NCBI GenBank assembly: GCA_964369425.1
Contig: CAYJGW010000035.1
Coordinates: 1 to 26,622 of the forward strand
Length of the DNA: 26,622 nucleotides
Direction: 5' to 3'
From: CAUPWF01 sp964369425
GTDB lineage: Bacteria > Bacillota > Clostridia > Lachnospirales > Lachnospiraceae
In this document: positions 15,860 through 23,809 of the stretch, piece by piece
Position numbering within the stretch: the stretch's first letter is position 1
Layout: every line of letters begins with the position of its first letter
Program-made: the position numbers and the translations under genes
Notes under the pieces: model-generated
What the model was told of the DNA's origin: nothing
What the model saw: the letters and a program-made list of their open reading frames with translations, nothing else
Databases searched by the model: none

Positions 15860-16186
15860 ATGTCAGTTAGAAGAAGTAAAGAACAAAGAAAGAGAGAGCG
15901 ACTAAAGCAAAGACGTAGGAGAGGTAGTGCTTTAATGATAATGGGCATACTTTTTTGTACGGTTGTTGTTACGGGAGCTGGGAGTGTTCAGGCGCTGAGG
16001 GAGAGCAGTGAGCTTGATAAGAAAGAAAAAGAACTCCAAGTTAGGCTAGAAGAAGAAAAGAAAAGAACGGAAGAACTTGTAGAATATGAAGCATACGTTA
16101 ACAGTAATGAATACGTAGAAGATACTGCTAGAGAAAAGTTAGGAATGGCGTATGCGGATGAGATTATATTGATGCCCGAAGAGTAA
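15860..16186 (+). CDS. divIC: FtsB/DivIC-type septum protein
   Basis: This is a 108-residue bitopic division protein. A very basic N-terminus (residues about 4-23: RRSKEQRKRERLKQRRRR) is followed by one membrane helix (about 25-45), a coiled coil (about 48-80, rich in E and K) and a small C-terminal domain with EYVEDTAREKLGMAYADEI, the septum-formation-initiator signature. It would join the FtsL-DivIB/FtsQ complex at the division site. The ATG at 15860 follows AAGGG (15844-15848); the upstream in-frame GTG 15851 is too close to that site. Its position just before spoIIE, tilS, hpt and ftsH matches the B. subtilis divIC locus and favours DivIC over FtsL. Confidence 0.88.
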   Translation: MSVRRSKEQRKRERLKQRRRRGSALMIMGILFCTVVVTGAGSVQALRESSELDKKEKELQVRLEEEKKRTEELVEYEAYVNSNEYVEDTAREKLGMAYADEIILMPEE

Positions 16187-16190
16187 AATT

Positions 16191-16240
16191 ACGAATGAGA
16201 GCTATAGGAAACAGACTTGTTTCCTATAGCTCTCATTCGT
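16191..16240. terminator. Perfect 23-bp hairpin between divIC and spoIIE
   Basis: The arms at 16191-16213 and 16218-16240 pair over 23 bp without a mismatch around the loop GACT. On the + strand it is followed by TCATAGCAGATTTTA, which lacks a proper T-run; on the minus strand it is followed by AATTTTAC. It may be an intrinsic terminator, a processing site or a folded leader for spoIIE. The structure is certain, the role is not. Confidence 0.6.
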
Positions 16241-16279
16241 TCATAGCAGATTTTATGGATTTGTGAGAGGAATAAAGAT

Positions 16280-17677
16280 ATGGAACAAACAACAGAAATG
16301 AACCCGTATGTTACAAAAGTAAAACGGTTGGCAGAATCGCTGAATCAACTATCGAAAGGTTTTCGAACGAAAAGCGTGGAAGAGAATTCTTTAGAAGAAA
16401 GTGTGATATCAGATATACTAGGGAGTGTAAAAATATATGCCTGTACGAATTGCGACAATGCAGAAACCTGCAGAATGAACGAGGCGAACAAACGAAGGTA
16501 CATCACAGAGTTGATAAAGTCAATAGAGGAGTATGGTTTGGAATTAAAAGTGAGTACAAAAAGAGAGTTAGAACAACGATGTAGAAACTTTGCGAATATC
16601 AGAAAAATAGTAGAACATGAGATGGGCTTAATGAGAAAGTATCAATTATGGAATGAACGAATTCATCGAAACAAAGAGGCTTCGATGGTAGCGATTCAAG
16701 CTTTTGCAGAAGCGGTAGAAGAGGTTACAAAAGAAATAGGCGAAAGTTTGTTTCGAGATGAGCGGCTAGAGAAACGAGTGATAAAGGCGCTGAAAAAAGA
16801 AGGGGTAAAAACAACGGAACTTATGATTTATATTTCAATAGAAGGTATATTTCAAGTTCATTTATGTGTAAAAGCCAAAAAGGGGATTAGTGTACAAGTC
16901 AATGATGTTGCATACATAGTGTCAAAGATCTTATCGAAAAAGTTTATACCAGAGGTGGATGAAAGATACGTTCTAAGTGACCGATTTGAAGAGGTGGTTT
17001 TAATAGAAAAGCCTAAGTTTCAAGTATTGTGTGGGTGCGCTCAAATGGAAAAGGAAGGAAGTGCGGTTTCAGGAGATAATTTTTCAATCACGAACATAGG
17101 AAGAGGTCAGAAAATGATATTATTATCAGATGGAATGGGGAGTGGAGATAAAGCATTTGAAGAGAGTCAAAAAGCGATAGAGTTAACAAAAGAATTATTA
17201 GAAGCAGGAGTACCGACACAAAAAGCGCTAGAGATGGTGAATGCGGCAATGGCAAGTGAGGAAGGGGAACTAGCATTTTCCACTTTAGATATGTGCTTGA
17301 TTGATTTGTATAGGGGAACGATTACGTTGATGAAGGCAGGTGCAGCGCCTACATATATTCACACGAAATATGGAGATAAAAAATACACTACATCATCATT
17401 GCCATTAGGAATTGTAACGAGAATAGATGTCGATTCATATAAAAGAATTGTTGAAGATGGAGATTATATTGTGATGGTTACAGATGGTGTGACAGAAATT
17501 GATACGCCAGCGAGGCAAGAAAATGAAATTCGCGAGGTATTTGCGAACAAGAAAACGAAAAACCCAGATGTCCTTGCGGAACAAATCTTAGATGTGGTGC
17601 TGAAAGGACAAGGGGGAATGGCAAAAGATGATATGATGGTAATTGTCATTGGGATTTGGGCTATTGGAAGTAAGTAA
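16280..17677 (+). CDS. spoIIE: SpoIIE-type PP2C phosphatase lacking the membrane domain
   Basis: The 465-residue protein matches the linker and PP2C phosphatase part of stage II sporulation protein E, which dephosphorylates the anti-anti-sigma factor SpoIIAA to release sigma-F. The phosphatase domain (about 245-462) has metal-binding aspartates D266 (SGDN), D284 (LLSDGMGSG), D402 (TDGVTE) and D450-D451 (KDDMM). The linker carries C55, C58, C64 and C101 (ACTNCDNAETC), a possible metal site. B. subtilis SpoIIE is about 827 residues with ten membrane helices at its N-terminus; none are present here. The ATG at 16280 follows AGAGGAA (16266-16272), and a hairpin lies upstream, so the short form is not a missed start. 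Locus order supports the identity. Confidence 0.82.
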   Translation: MEQTTEMNPYVTKVKRLAESLNQLSKGFRTKSVEENSLEESVISDILGSVKIYACTNCDNAETCRMNEANKRRYITELIKSIEEYGLELKVSTKRELEQRCRNFANIRKIVEHEMGLMRKYQLWNERIHRNKEASMVAIQAFAEAVEEVTKEIGESLFRDERLEKRVIKALKKEGVKTTELMIYISIEGIFQVHLCVKAKKGISVQVNDVAYIVSKILSKKFIPEVDERYVLSDRFEEVVLIEKPKFQVLCGCAQMEKEGSAVSGDNFSITNIGRGQKMILLSDGMGSGDKAFEESQKAIELTKELLEAGVPTQKALEMVNAAMASEEGELAFSTLDMCLIDLYRGTITLMKAGAAPTYIHTKYGDKKYTTSSLPLGIVTRIDVDSYKRIVEDGDYIVMVTDGVTEIDTPARQENEIREVFANKKTKNPDVLAEQILDVVLKGQGGMAKDDMMVIVIGIWAIGSK

Positions 17678-17688
17678 TTGCTAGTAGG

Positions 17689-17717
17689 TTGCAAATTAAG
17701 GGGAAATTATATATACT
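17689..17717 (+). promoter_or_regulatory. Promoter of the tilS-hpt-ftsH operon
   Basis: TTGCAA (17689-17694) and TATACT (17712-17717) are spaced by 17 nt and lie just after the spoIIE stop. The start of transcription would be about 17 nt before the tilS start codon, with AAGAAGGTGAT as its ribosome binding site. Confidence 0.65.
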
Positions 17718-17739
17718 TTTCATAAGAAGGTGATGTGAG

Positions 17740-19134
17740 ATGAAAATAGAAGAGAAAATAAAGAAATACATAGAAGATAGAAGGTTGTTGGAGGGGGCTA
17801 AGACAGTTGTTATCGGAGTGTCCGGTGGTGCTGATTCGGTATGCTTGCTGGAAGCTCTACAATGCAACAAGGAAGAGTATGAAATACAGATAGCGGTTGT
17901 TCATGTAAATCATAATCTAAGAGGTGAGGAAGCGCTTAGAGATGAGGATTTCGTGAAAAAAATGTGTCAAAAATATGGAATACCGTACTACAGTTATAAT
18001 TTTGATGTGCACAGTATTGCAAAAAAAGAGAAATGGTCATTGGAAGAAGCAGGGAGAATTGTTCGTAAAAAGGCATTGGAGGAAGTTGCAAGAAAGTATG
18101 AAGGGGCAAAGATTGCAACAGCTCACCATAAAAATGACAATGCGGAGACCTTTTTGATGAATGTTGCAAGGGGGACTGGTCTTTCAGGAATGGGAGGGAT
18201 TCGTCCCAAAAATGGAATATGGATTCGGCCATTGTTGTGTGTGGATAGAGATGAAGTTGAAGAATATTTGATGCAGAAAAAGATAGATTATTGCGTGGAT
18301 TCTACCAATGCAGAAAATATATATACACGTAATTACGTTAGAAATAGAGTGATTCCAGAATTACAAGAATATGTCAATGAACAGGTTGTTAAGCATGTGG
18401 ATCAGGTTATTAGAGAAGTGGAGGAAGTAGAAGCATATTTACAAAAATGCGTAGATGAGCATTGGAAAAGTGTGGCATGTGAAAATGATCAAGGTATAGA
18501 ATTGTATTGCCAAGAGCTATTAGGGGTACCTATAGTGATTCGTAAAAAAATAGTGAAACGCGCATTAGCCCTGGTTGCTAACCAAGAAAAAGATATAGCA
18601 AGAATCCATGTGGAACAGGTGCTAGAACTTTTGCGAAGACAATCTGGAAGAAGAGTAGAATTGCCATACATGATGATTGCAGAGCGAGAGTATGGAAAAA
18701 TCAAAATTTTTCAAGGGGGAGAAGAAATACCATCTGTGAAAATGATAGAATTGAAGGTTCCAGGATGTATGGAACTACCAGGGGGAGATAGAATTAGTAC
18801 GGAAATAATCATATTAAATGAGGGAAAAGGTAAAATTAGGGAAACCCCCTACACGAAATACTTTGACTATGATATAATGAAGGGTAACTTGACGCTTAGG
18901 AATAGGTTGCCAGGTGACAACATAACAATTGACAATGAAGGAAGTAAGCAAAAATTAAAAAAGTTTTTTATCAATGCAAAGATTCCGAAGAAAGAAAGGG
19001 AAAAAGCTCTAGTTGTTGCAAAAGACAATAAAATATTGTGGGTGGTGGAATACAGAAGAGGACACGATTATCCTGTAACAGAAAAGACTCGACAAGTTTT
19101 AAAGATACAACTAGAAAAGAAGGTAGACAGATGA
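17740..19134 (+). CDS. tilS: tRNA(Ile)-lysidine synthase
   Basis: The 464-residue enzyme converts cytidine 34 of the CAU-anticodon tRNA-Ile to lysidine with ATP, so that the tRNA reads AUA. The PP-loop SGGADS is at residues 28-33 within VVIGVSGGADSVCLL, and the HxNH-type VVHVNHNLRGEEA and TAHHKNDNAETFLMN motifs follow. The C-terminal TilS domain (about 375-460) contains NRLPGDNITI and KKFFINAKIPKKER. Length is normal. The ATG at 17740 follows AAGAAGGTGAT. The stop overlaps the hpt start as ATGA, implying translational coupling. It is essential in most bacteria. Confidence 0.95.
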   Translation: MKIEEKIKKYIEDRRLLEGAKTVVIGVSGGADSVCLLEALQCNKEEYEIQIAVVHVNHNLRGEEALRDEDFVKKMCQKYGIPYYSYNFDVHSIAKKEKWSLEEAGRIVRKKALEEVARKYEGAKIATAHHKNDNAETFLMNVARGTGLSGMGGIRPKNGIWIRPLLCVDRDEVEEYLMQKKIDYCVDSTNAENIYTRNYVRNRVIPELQEYVNEQVVKHVDQVIREVEEVEAYLQKCVDEHWKSVACENDQGIELYCQELLGVPIVIRKKIVKRALALVANQEKDIARIHVEQVLELLRRQSGRRVELPYMMIAEREYGKIKIFQGGEEIPSVKMIELKVPGCMELPGGDRISTEIIILNEGKGKIRETPYTKYFDYDIMKGNLTLRNRLPGDNITIDNEGSKQKLKKFFINAKIPKKEREKALVVAKDNKILWVVEYRRGHDYPVTEKTRQVLKIQLEKKVDR

Positions 19135-19658
19135 GTGAAACAATTAAAGTGATGATACCAGAACACGAGGTAGATGAAAGAATCGAGGTGTTAGGAAAAC
19201 AGATTAGTGAAGAGTATGCAGGGAAGCAAGTGCACTTGATTTGCGTACTAAAGGGTGGCGCATTTTTTATGTGTGAGTTGGCAAAGAGAATCACAGTGCC
19301 TGTAAGCATGGATTTTATGAGCATTAGTAGTTATGGAGATGGAACAACTTCGAGTGGAATTATCAAGATTGCGAAAGATTTAGATGAATCCCTAGAAGGA
19401 AAGCATGTTTTAGTGGTAGAAGATATCATTGATTCAGGAAGAACGTTATCCTATTTATTAGAGATATTGAAAAAGAGACTTCCTGCTAGCATGAAGTTAT
19501 GTACATTATTAGATAAGCCGGATAGACGTGTGAAAAAAGTAGATGTAGATTATATAGGATTTTCTATACCGGATGAATTTGTAGTAGGGTATGGATTGGA
19601 CTATGCACAGAAATATAGAAACTTACCATATATAGGAGTTGTTGAAGGAGTAGAATAG
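19131..19658 (+). CDS. hpt: Hypoxanthine phosphoribosyltransferase
   Basis: The 175-residue purine-salvage enzyme makes IMP (and usually GMP) from the base and PRPP. The PRPP-binding motif VLVVEDIIDSGRTL is at residues 93-106, with acidic pair E97-D98. The flexible-loop segment MDFMSISSYGDGTTSSG (60-76) and the C-terminal VVGYGLDYAQKYRNLPYIG are typical. The ATG at 19131 overlaps the tilS stop (ATGA) and follows AGAAGGT; an in-frame start at 19038 would lie deep inside tilS and lacks a domain. The tilS-hpt-ftsH order is the conserved Firmicutes arrangement. Confidence 0.95.
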   Translation: MSETIKVMIPEHEVDERIEVLGKQISEEYAGKQVHLICVLKGGAFFMCELAKRITVPVSMDFMSISSYGDGTTSSGIIKIAKDLDESLEGKHVLVVEDIIDSGRTLSYLLEILKKRLPASMKLCTLLDKPDRRVKKVDVDYIGFSIPDEFVVGYGLDYAQKYRNLPYIGVVEGVE

Positions 19659-19671
19659 GAGGAATAGAGGG

Positions 19672-21510
19672 GTGAATTCAAAAAAATACGGAGGAACAGG
19701 TATTGGAACAATAGGGTTTGTTCTAGTGGTTATCTTGCTAGTGATGTGGGTGATGAATCTTACACAAAATAGTGAGACAACATACACATACACGCAGTTC
19801 TTAGAAGATGTGGAAGCAGATAATATTGAAAAAGCGACTATATCACAGAATGCTACGGTGCCGACAGGAACGGTACAAGTAGAATTCAAGGACTCTGAGG
19901 AGGCAGAAGCATTTCCGGTGTCGGATGTAAATGAAATACAATCGATGCTTCAAGAAGAGGGAATTGCTTATGAAGTGAAAGCGTTAGTTGAAAATACAAT
20001 TCTTACAGGAGTTGTGGTTCCTCTTGCAATTGCATTGATTTTTGGAGGTGTGATTATTTACTTTATCTCTAGCAAGCAAAGTGGCGGTGGGTCAAAAGCT
20101 ATGAGCTTTGGAAAAAGTAGAGCGAAAATGATGGTTGATACAGAAAGAAAAGTCACATTTTCAAATGTAGCAGGACTTAGTGAAGAAAAAGAAGAGTTAG
20201 AAGAGATTGTTGATTTTTTGAAAAACCCTAAAAAATATATTCAAGTAGGAGCAAGGATTCCTAAAGGGGTGTTATTGGTGGGACCACCAGGAACTGGAAA
20301 AACATTGTTGGCAAAGGCGATAGCAGGAGAAGCAAAGGTTCCTTTTTTTACAATTTCTGGGTCTGATTTTGTTGAGATGTTTGTAGGTGTTGGGGCTTCA
20401 CGAGTAAGAGATTTGTTTTCAGAGGCGAAGAAGCATTCGCCATGTATTATTTTTATTGATGAAATAGACGCTGTTGCTAGAAGACGTGGGACCGGACTTG
20501 GTGGTGGACACGATGAAAGAGAGCAGACATTGAATCAGCTCTTGGTTGAAATGGATGGGTTTGGCGTAAATGAAGGTATCATAGTAATGGCAGCCACAAA
20601 CCGAGTTGATATTTTAGATCCAGCAATATTGCGACCAGGACGTTTTGATAGAAAAGTTGCAGTTGGACGACCAGATGTAAAAGGGCGAAAAGAAATATTG
20701 GAAGTGCATGCAAAAGACAAACCTCTTAGTGAGGATGTGAACTTGCAAAGAACGGCTCAGACAACAGCAGGATTTACAGGCGCGGATTTGGAAAACTTAC
20801 TAAACGAGGCTGCGATTTTAGCAGCTAAAGCAGGGAGAGTGTTTTTGCAACAAGTTGATATTGATAGTGCTTTTGTGAAAGTGGGCATTGGTGTAGAGAA
20901 GAAAAGTCATGTTGTGACTGATAAAGAAAAGCGTATCACTGCCTATCATGAAGCTGGTCATGCAATCTTATTTCATGTGCTACCAGATGTAGGACCTGTG
21001 CATACAATTTCTATTATTCCGACAGGGATGGGGGCAGCAGGATATACGATGCCGCTACCGGAGCAGGATTATTTGTTTAATACAAAGAAAAAGATGTTGC
21101 AAGAGATAACAGTGGGACTTGCGGGGCGTGTAGCAGAAGAGCAGGTGTTTGACGATATCACAACAGGTGCATCACAAGACATAAAACAGGCTACAAAGAT
21201 TGCGAAAGCGATGGTGACAAAGTTTGGGATGTCGGAAAAATTAGGGCTGATTGATTACTTTAATGAGAGTGATGAGGTGTTTGTAGGGCGCGATTTTGGC
21301 CAATCATCACGAGGATATGGGGAAGATGTAGCAAAGACGATAGACTCGGAAGTAAAAGAGATTATTGATATCTGTTATAAAAGGGCAAAAGAAGTGATAG
21401 CAGAACATGAAGTGGTGCTTCATGATTGTGCAGAACTTTTATTGCAGAAGGAAAAGATAACGGCAGATGAATTTGTTGCACTGTTTCAAGCGATTGAGCT
21501 AGAGGGATAA
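19672..21510 (+). CDS. ftsH: ATP-dependent zinc metalloprotease FtsH
   Basis: The 612-residue membrane AAA+ protease degrades damaged membrane proteins and short-lived regulators. Two membrane helices (about 11-30 and 108-132) flank a short extracytoplasmic domain. The AAA+ module has Walker A GPPGTGKT (204-211), Walker B IIFIDEID (259-266) and the second region of homology with arginines at about 321-327 (RPGRFDR). The protease site is HEAGH (426-430) with D503 as third zinc ligand. The GTG at 19672 follows AGGAGG (19657-19662), which overlaps the hpt stop. Length and order are normal. The C-terminus is two bases before a GH13 gene start. Confidence 0.97.
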   Translation: MNSKKYGGTGIGTIGFVLVVILLVMWVMNLTQNSETTYTYTQFLEDVEADNIEKATISQNATVPTGTVQVEFKDSEEAEAFPVSDVNEIQSMLQEEGIAYEVKALVENTILTGVVVPLAIALIFGGVIIYFISSKQSGGGSKAMSFGKSRAKMMVDTERKVTFSNVAGLSEEKEELEEIVDFLKNPKKYIQVGARIPKGVLLVGPPGTGKTLLAKAIAGEAKVPFFTISGSDFVEMFVGVGASRVRDLFSEAKKHSPCIIFIDEIDAVARRRGTGLGGGHDEREQTLNQLLVEMDGFGVNEGIIVMAATNRVDILDPAILRPGRFDRKVAVGRPDVKGRKEILEVHAKDKPLSEDVNLQRTAQTTAGFTGADLENLLNEAAILAAKAGRVFLQQVDIDSAFVKVGIGVEKKSHVVTDKEKRITAYHEAGHAILFHVLPDVGPVHTISIIPTGMGAAGYTMPLPEQDYLFNTKKKMLQEITVGLAGRVAEEQVFDDITTGASQDIKQATKIAKAMVTKFGMSEKLGLIDYFNESDEVFVGRDFGQSSRGYGEDVAKTIDSEVKEIIDICYKRAKEVIAEHEVVLHDCAELLLQKEKITADEFVALFQAIELEG

Positions 21511-21512
21511 TC

Positions 21513-23576
21513 ATGAATAAAAATGCATTATATAGCGATGGTACCATCAATTATGTAGAGCCATCGCAACCAAAGCAAAACGAAACTGTTAGCATTCGTT
21601 TTCGAACAGCAAAAAATAATATGGATCGGGTATATATCATAATAGATGGTATTCGGGAGTTGATGGAATTGGAATATAGTACAGAGGTTTTTGACTACTA
21701 TATCATTAGCGTGACACTTGAAAAGAGGACTATCAAGTATAGTTTTCTGATTACCATGGGGAGCGAGTGTGTTTACTTTGATCGATTTGGTGTTCAAAAA
21801 GAATATTCGGAGCAGTATCTATTTGAAATAGTTCCTGGATTTGCAACCCCGGATTGGGCAAAAGGTGCAGTGATGTATCAGATTTATGTTGATCGTTTTT
21901 GCAATGGTGATACATCAAATGATGTGCTTGACAATGAGTACTATTACATCGGAGGGTATGCAAAAGAAGTAAAAAAATGGGATAAAATCCCAGACACTAT
22001 GGGTGTAAGAGAGTTTTATGGTGGAGATTTGCAAGGAGTATGGGATAAGCTTGACTATCTAGAAGAGTTAGGAGTAGAAGTTCTATACCTAAATCCTATT
22101 TTTGTATCTCCATCTAATCATAAGTATGATATTCAAGATTATGACTACATAGATCCACATTATGGAAGAATTATTGTAGATGAAGGTAAGACCCTTGCAG
22201 AAGGTGATAATGATAATGCGAATGCTACTAAATACCAATCAAGAACGACGGATAAGCGAAATCTAGAAGCAAGTAACCAATTTTTTGCTGATTTTGTGAA
22301 AGAAGTTCACGCAAGAGGCATGAAAATTATTTTAGATGGGGTGTTTAATCACTGCGGATCTTTTAATAAATGGATGGATAGAGAGCGAGTGTATGAAAAA
22401 CAGCAGGGATATGAAAAAGGTGCATACATTGATAAAGAGAGTCCGTATAGAGATTTCTTTCATTTTCATGACGAAGCAGAAGAATTATGGCCATACAATG
22501 GAACTTATGATGGATGGTGGGGGCATGATACATTGCCGAAATTGAACTATGAAGGGTCTGAAAACTTAGAAGAATATATCATAGAGATAGGAAAAAAGTG
22601 GGTGTCAGAACCGTACAATGTAGATGGTTGGCGCTTAGATGTAGCAGCAGACTTAGGGCATAGCAATGAGTACAATCATGGATTTTGGGAAAAATTTAGA
22701 GCAGCTGTAAAGGAAGCGAATCCAGATGCGTTGATATTAGCTGAGCATTACGGGAATCCGTATGAATGGTTGAGAGGAAATGAGTGGGATACGGTGATGA
22801 ACTATGATGCGTTCATGGAACCTGTGACTTGGTTTTTGACAGGTATGGAAAAACACAGCGATGAGCATCGCATCGACTTAGAAGGAAGTTCAGATCACTT
22901 CGTGTATTCAATGCGACATCATATGGCTCATATGCTAACACCATCACTTCAAGTGGCAATGAATGAACTTTCTAATCATGATCATTCGAGATTTTTAACG
23001 AGGACAAACCATATGGTGGGGCGCATTCAGGATTTGGGTGGAGCTGCAGCTAGTGAGTATGTATTAGAATCTGTTATGAGGATTGCTGTTGTTATACAGA
23101 TGACGTGGATTGGAGCACCGACAATTTATTATGGCGATGAAGCGGGTGTTTGCGGATTTACAGACCCAGATAATAGAAGAACATATCCATGGGGACAAGA
23201 AGATAAGGCTTTGATTTCCTTCCATAAAGAAATGATTCGAATGCATAAAGAGTTTGCGTGTATCAAACTAGGATCTGTGCAGATGTTGACTTGGGAAGAA
23301 GATGTGCTTGCTTATGGGCGCTATCTAGGAGATGAACAAATAGTAGTTGTTGTGAACAATAGCAAAGAGAGAAAACAACTGCAGATACCAGTTTGGAAAG
23401 GCGAAGTACCCCTTAATTGTAAGATGCGTAGGGTTGTTTGCACTTATGCAGATGGTTACACAATGGAGCCGGATGAATACATCATTCGAGATGGATACCT
23501 TGTGATTAACATAGGCGGGCATTCAGCAATTGTAATGGAAACTATTATAGAAGAACAAGATGATTGTACAGCTTAG
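21513..23576 (+). CDS. Cytosolic GH13 alpha-glucan hydrolase
   Basis: The 687-residue GH13 enzyme is probably of the neopullulanase/cyclomaltodextrinase-like or amylase type. Residues about 1-108 are a beta-rich starch-binding-like N-domain (CBM34-like position). The catalytic barrel begins at VMYQIYVDRFCNGD (120-133). Conserved regions visible: DGVFNH (275-280), GWRLDVAAD with nucleophile D376, LILAEHYG with acid/base E411, and SNHD with transition-state stabiliser D490. There is no signal peptide, so it acts on imported malto-oligosaccharides. The ATG at 21513 follows AGAGGGAT inside the ftsH tail, only 2 nt after its stop, so it rides on the tilS-hpt-ftsH transcript. Subfamily and product specificity cannot be fixed by eye. 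Confidence 0.88.
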   Translation: MNKNALYSDGTINYVEPSQPKQNETVSIRFRTAKNNMDRVYIIIDGIRELMELEYSTEVFDYYIISVTLEKRTIKYSFLITMGSECVYFDRFGVQKEYSEQYLFEIVPGFATPDWAKGAVMYQIYVDRFCNGDTSNDVLDNEYYYIGGYAKEVKKWDKIPDTMGVREFYGGDLQGVWDKLDYLEELGVEVLYLNPIFVSPSNHKYDIQDYDYIDPHYGRIIVDEGKTLAEGDNDNANATKYQSRTTDKRNLEASNQFFADFVKEVHARGMKIILDGVFNHCGSFNKWMDRERVYEKQQGYEKGAYIDKESPYRDFFHFHDEAEELWPYNGTYDGWWGHDTLPKLNYEGSENLEEYIIEIGKKWVSEPYNVDGWRLDVAADLGHSNEYNHGFWEKFRAAVKEANPDALILAEHYGNPYEWLRGNEWDTVMNYDAFMEPVTWFLTGMEKHSDEHRIDLEGSSDHFVYSMRHHMAHMLTPSLQVAMNELSNHDHSRFLTRTNHMVGRIQDLGGAAASEYVLESVMRIAVVIQMTWIGAPTIYYGDEAGVCGFTDPDNRRTYPWGQEDKALISFHKEMIRMHKEFACIKLGSVQMLTWEEDVLAYGRYLGDEQIVVVVNNSKERKQLQIPVWKGEVPLNCKMRRVVCTYADGYTMEPDEYIIRDGYLVINIGGHSAIVMETIIEEQDDCTA

Positions 23577-23605
23577 TTGAGTTATAGATATAAATATAAA
23601 TAGAA

Positions 23606-23649
23606 CAAGACCACTATAATGCCGTATAGGGAGGCGTATAGTGGTCTTG
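23606..23649 (+). terminator. Terminator after the GH13 gene
   Basis: A perfect 13-bp stem pairs CAAGACCACTATA (23606-23618) with TATAGTGGTCTTG (23637-23649); GCC with GGC can pair further within the loop. The following GTTATATTT is only moderately T-rich. It closes the ftsH-GH13 transcript before the restriction-modification pair. Confidence 0.7.
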
Positions 23650-23676
23650 GTTATATTTAAAAGAAAAATAAGAATG

Positions 23677-23705
23677 TTGAGATAATTTTTAAAATGTGAT
23701 AAAAT
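23677..23705 (+). promoter_or_regulatory. Promoter of the restriction-modification pair
   Basis: TTGAGA (23677-23682) and TAAAAT (23700-23705) are 17 nt apart. The leader is about 100 nt and carries the small dyad GCGT-GTA-ACGC (23723-23733), a possible operator. Confidence 0.7.
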
Positions 23706-23809
23706 ATGCTACTAAGAAAATAGCGTGTAACGCAAATGAAGTGATGACTCAAAATGCACTAATTTAGGTAGTAGCTAAGTATAAAATAGAGTTTACGATT
23801 GGGGGAATT

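Noticed and set aside
18873..18878. TATAAT inside tilS as a promoter for hpt
   Set aside because: No acceptable -35 lies 16-18 nt upstream, and hpt is translationally coupled to tilS.
19038..19130. Longer hpt start inside tilS
   Set aside because: The extra 31 residues are out-of-frame tilS sequence; the ATG at 19131 has a proper binding site and a normal protein length.
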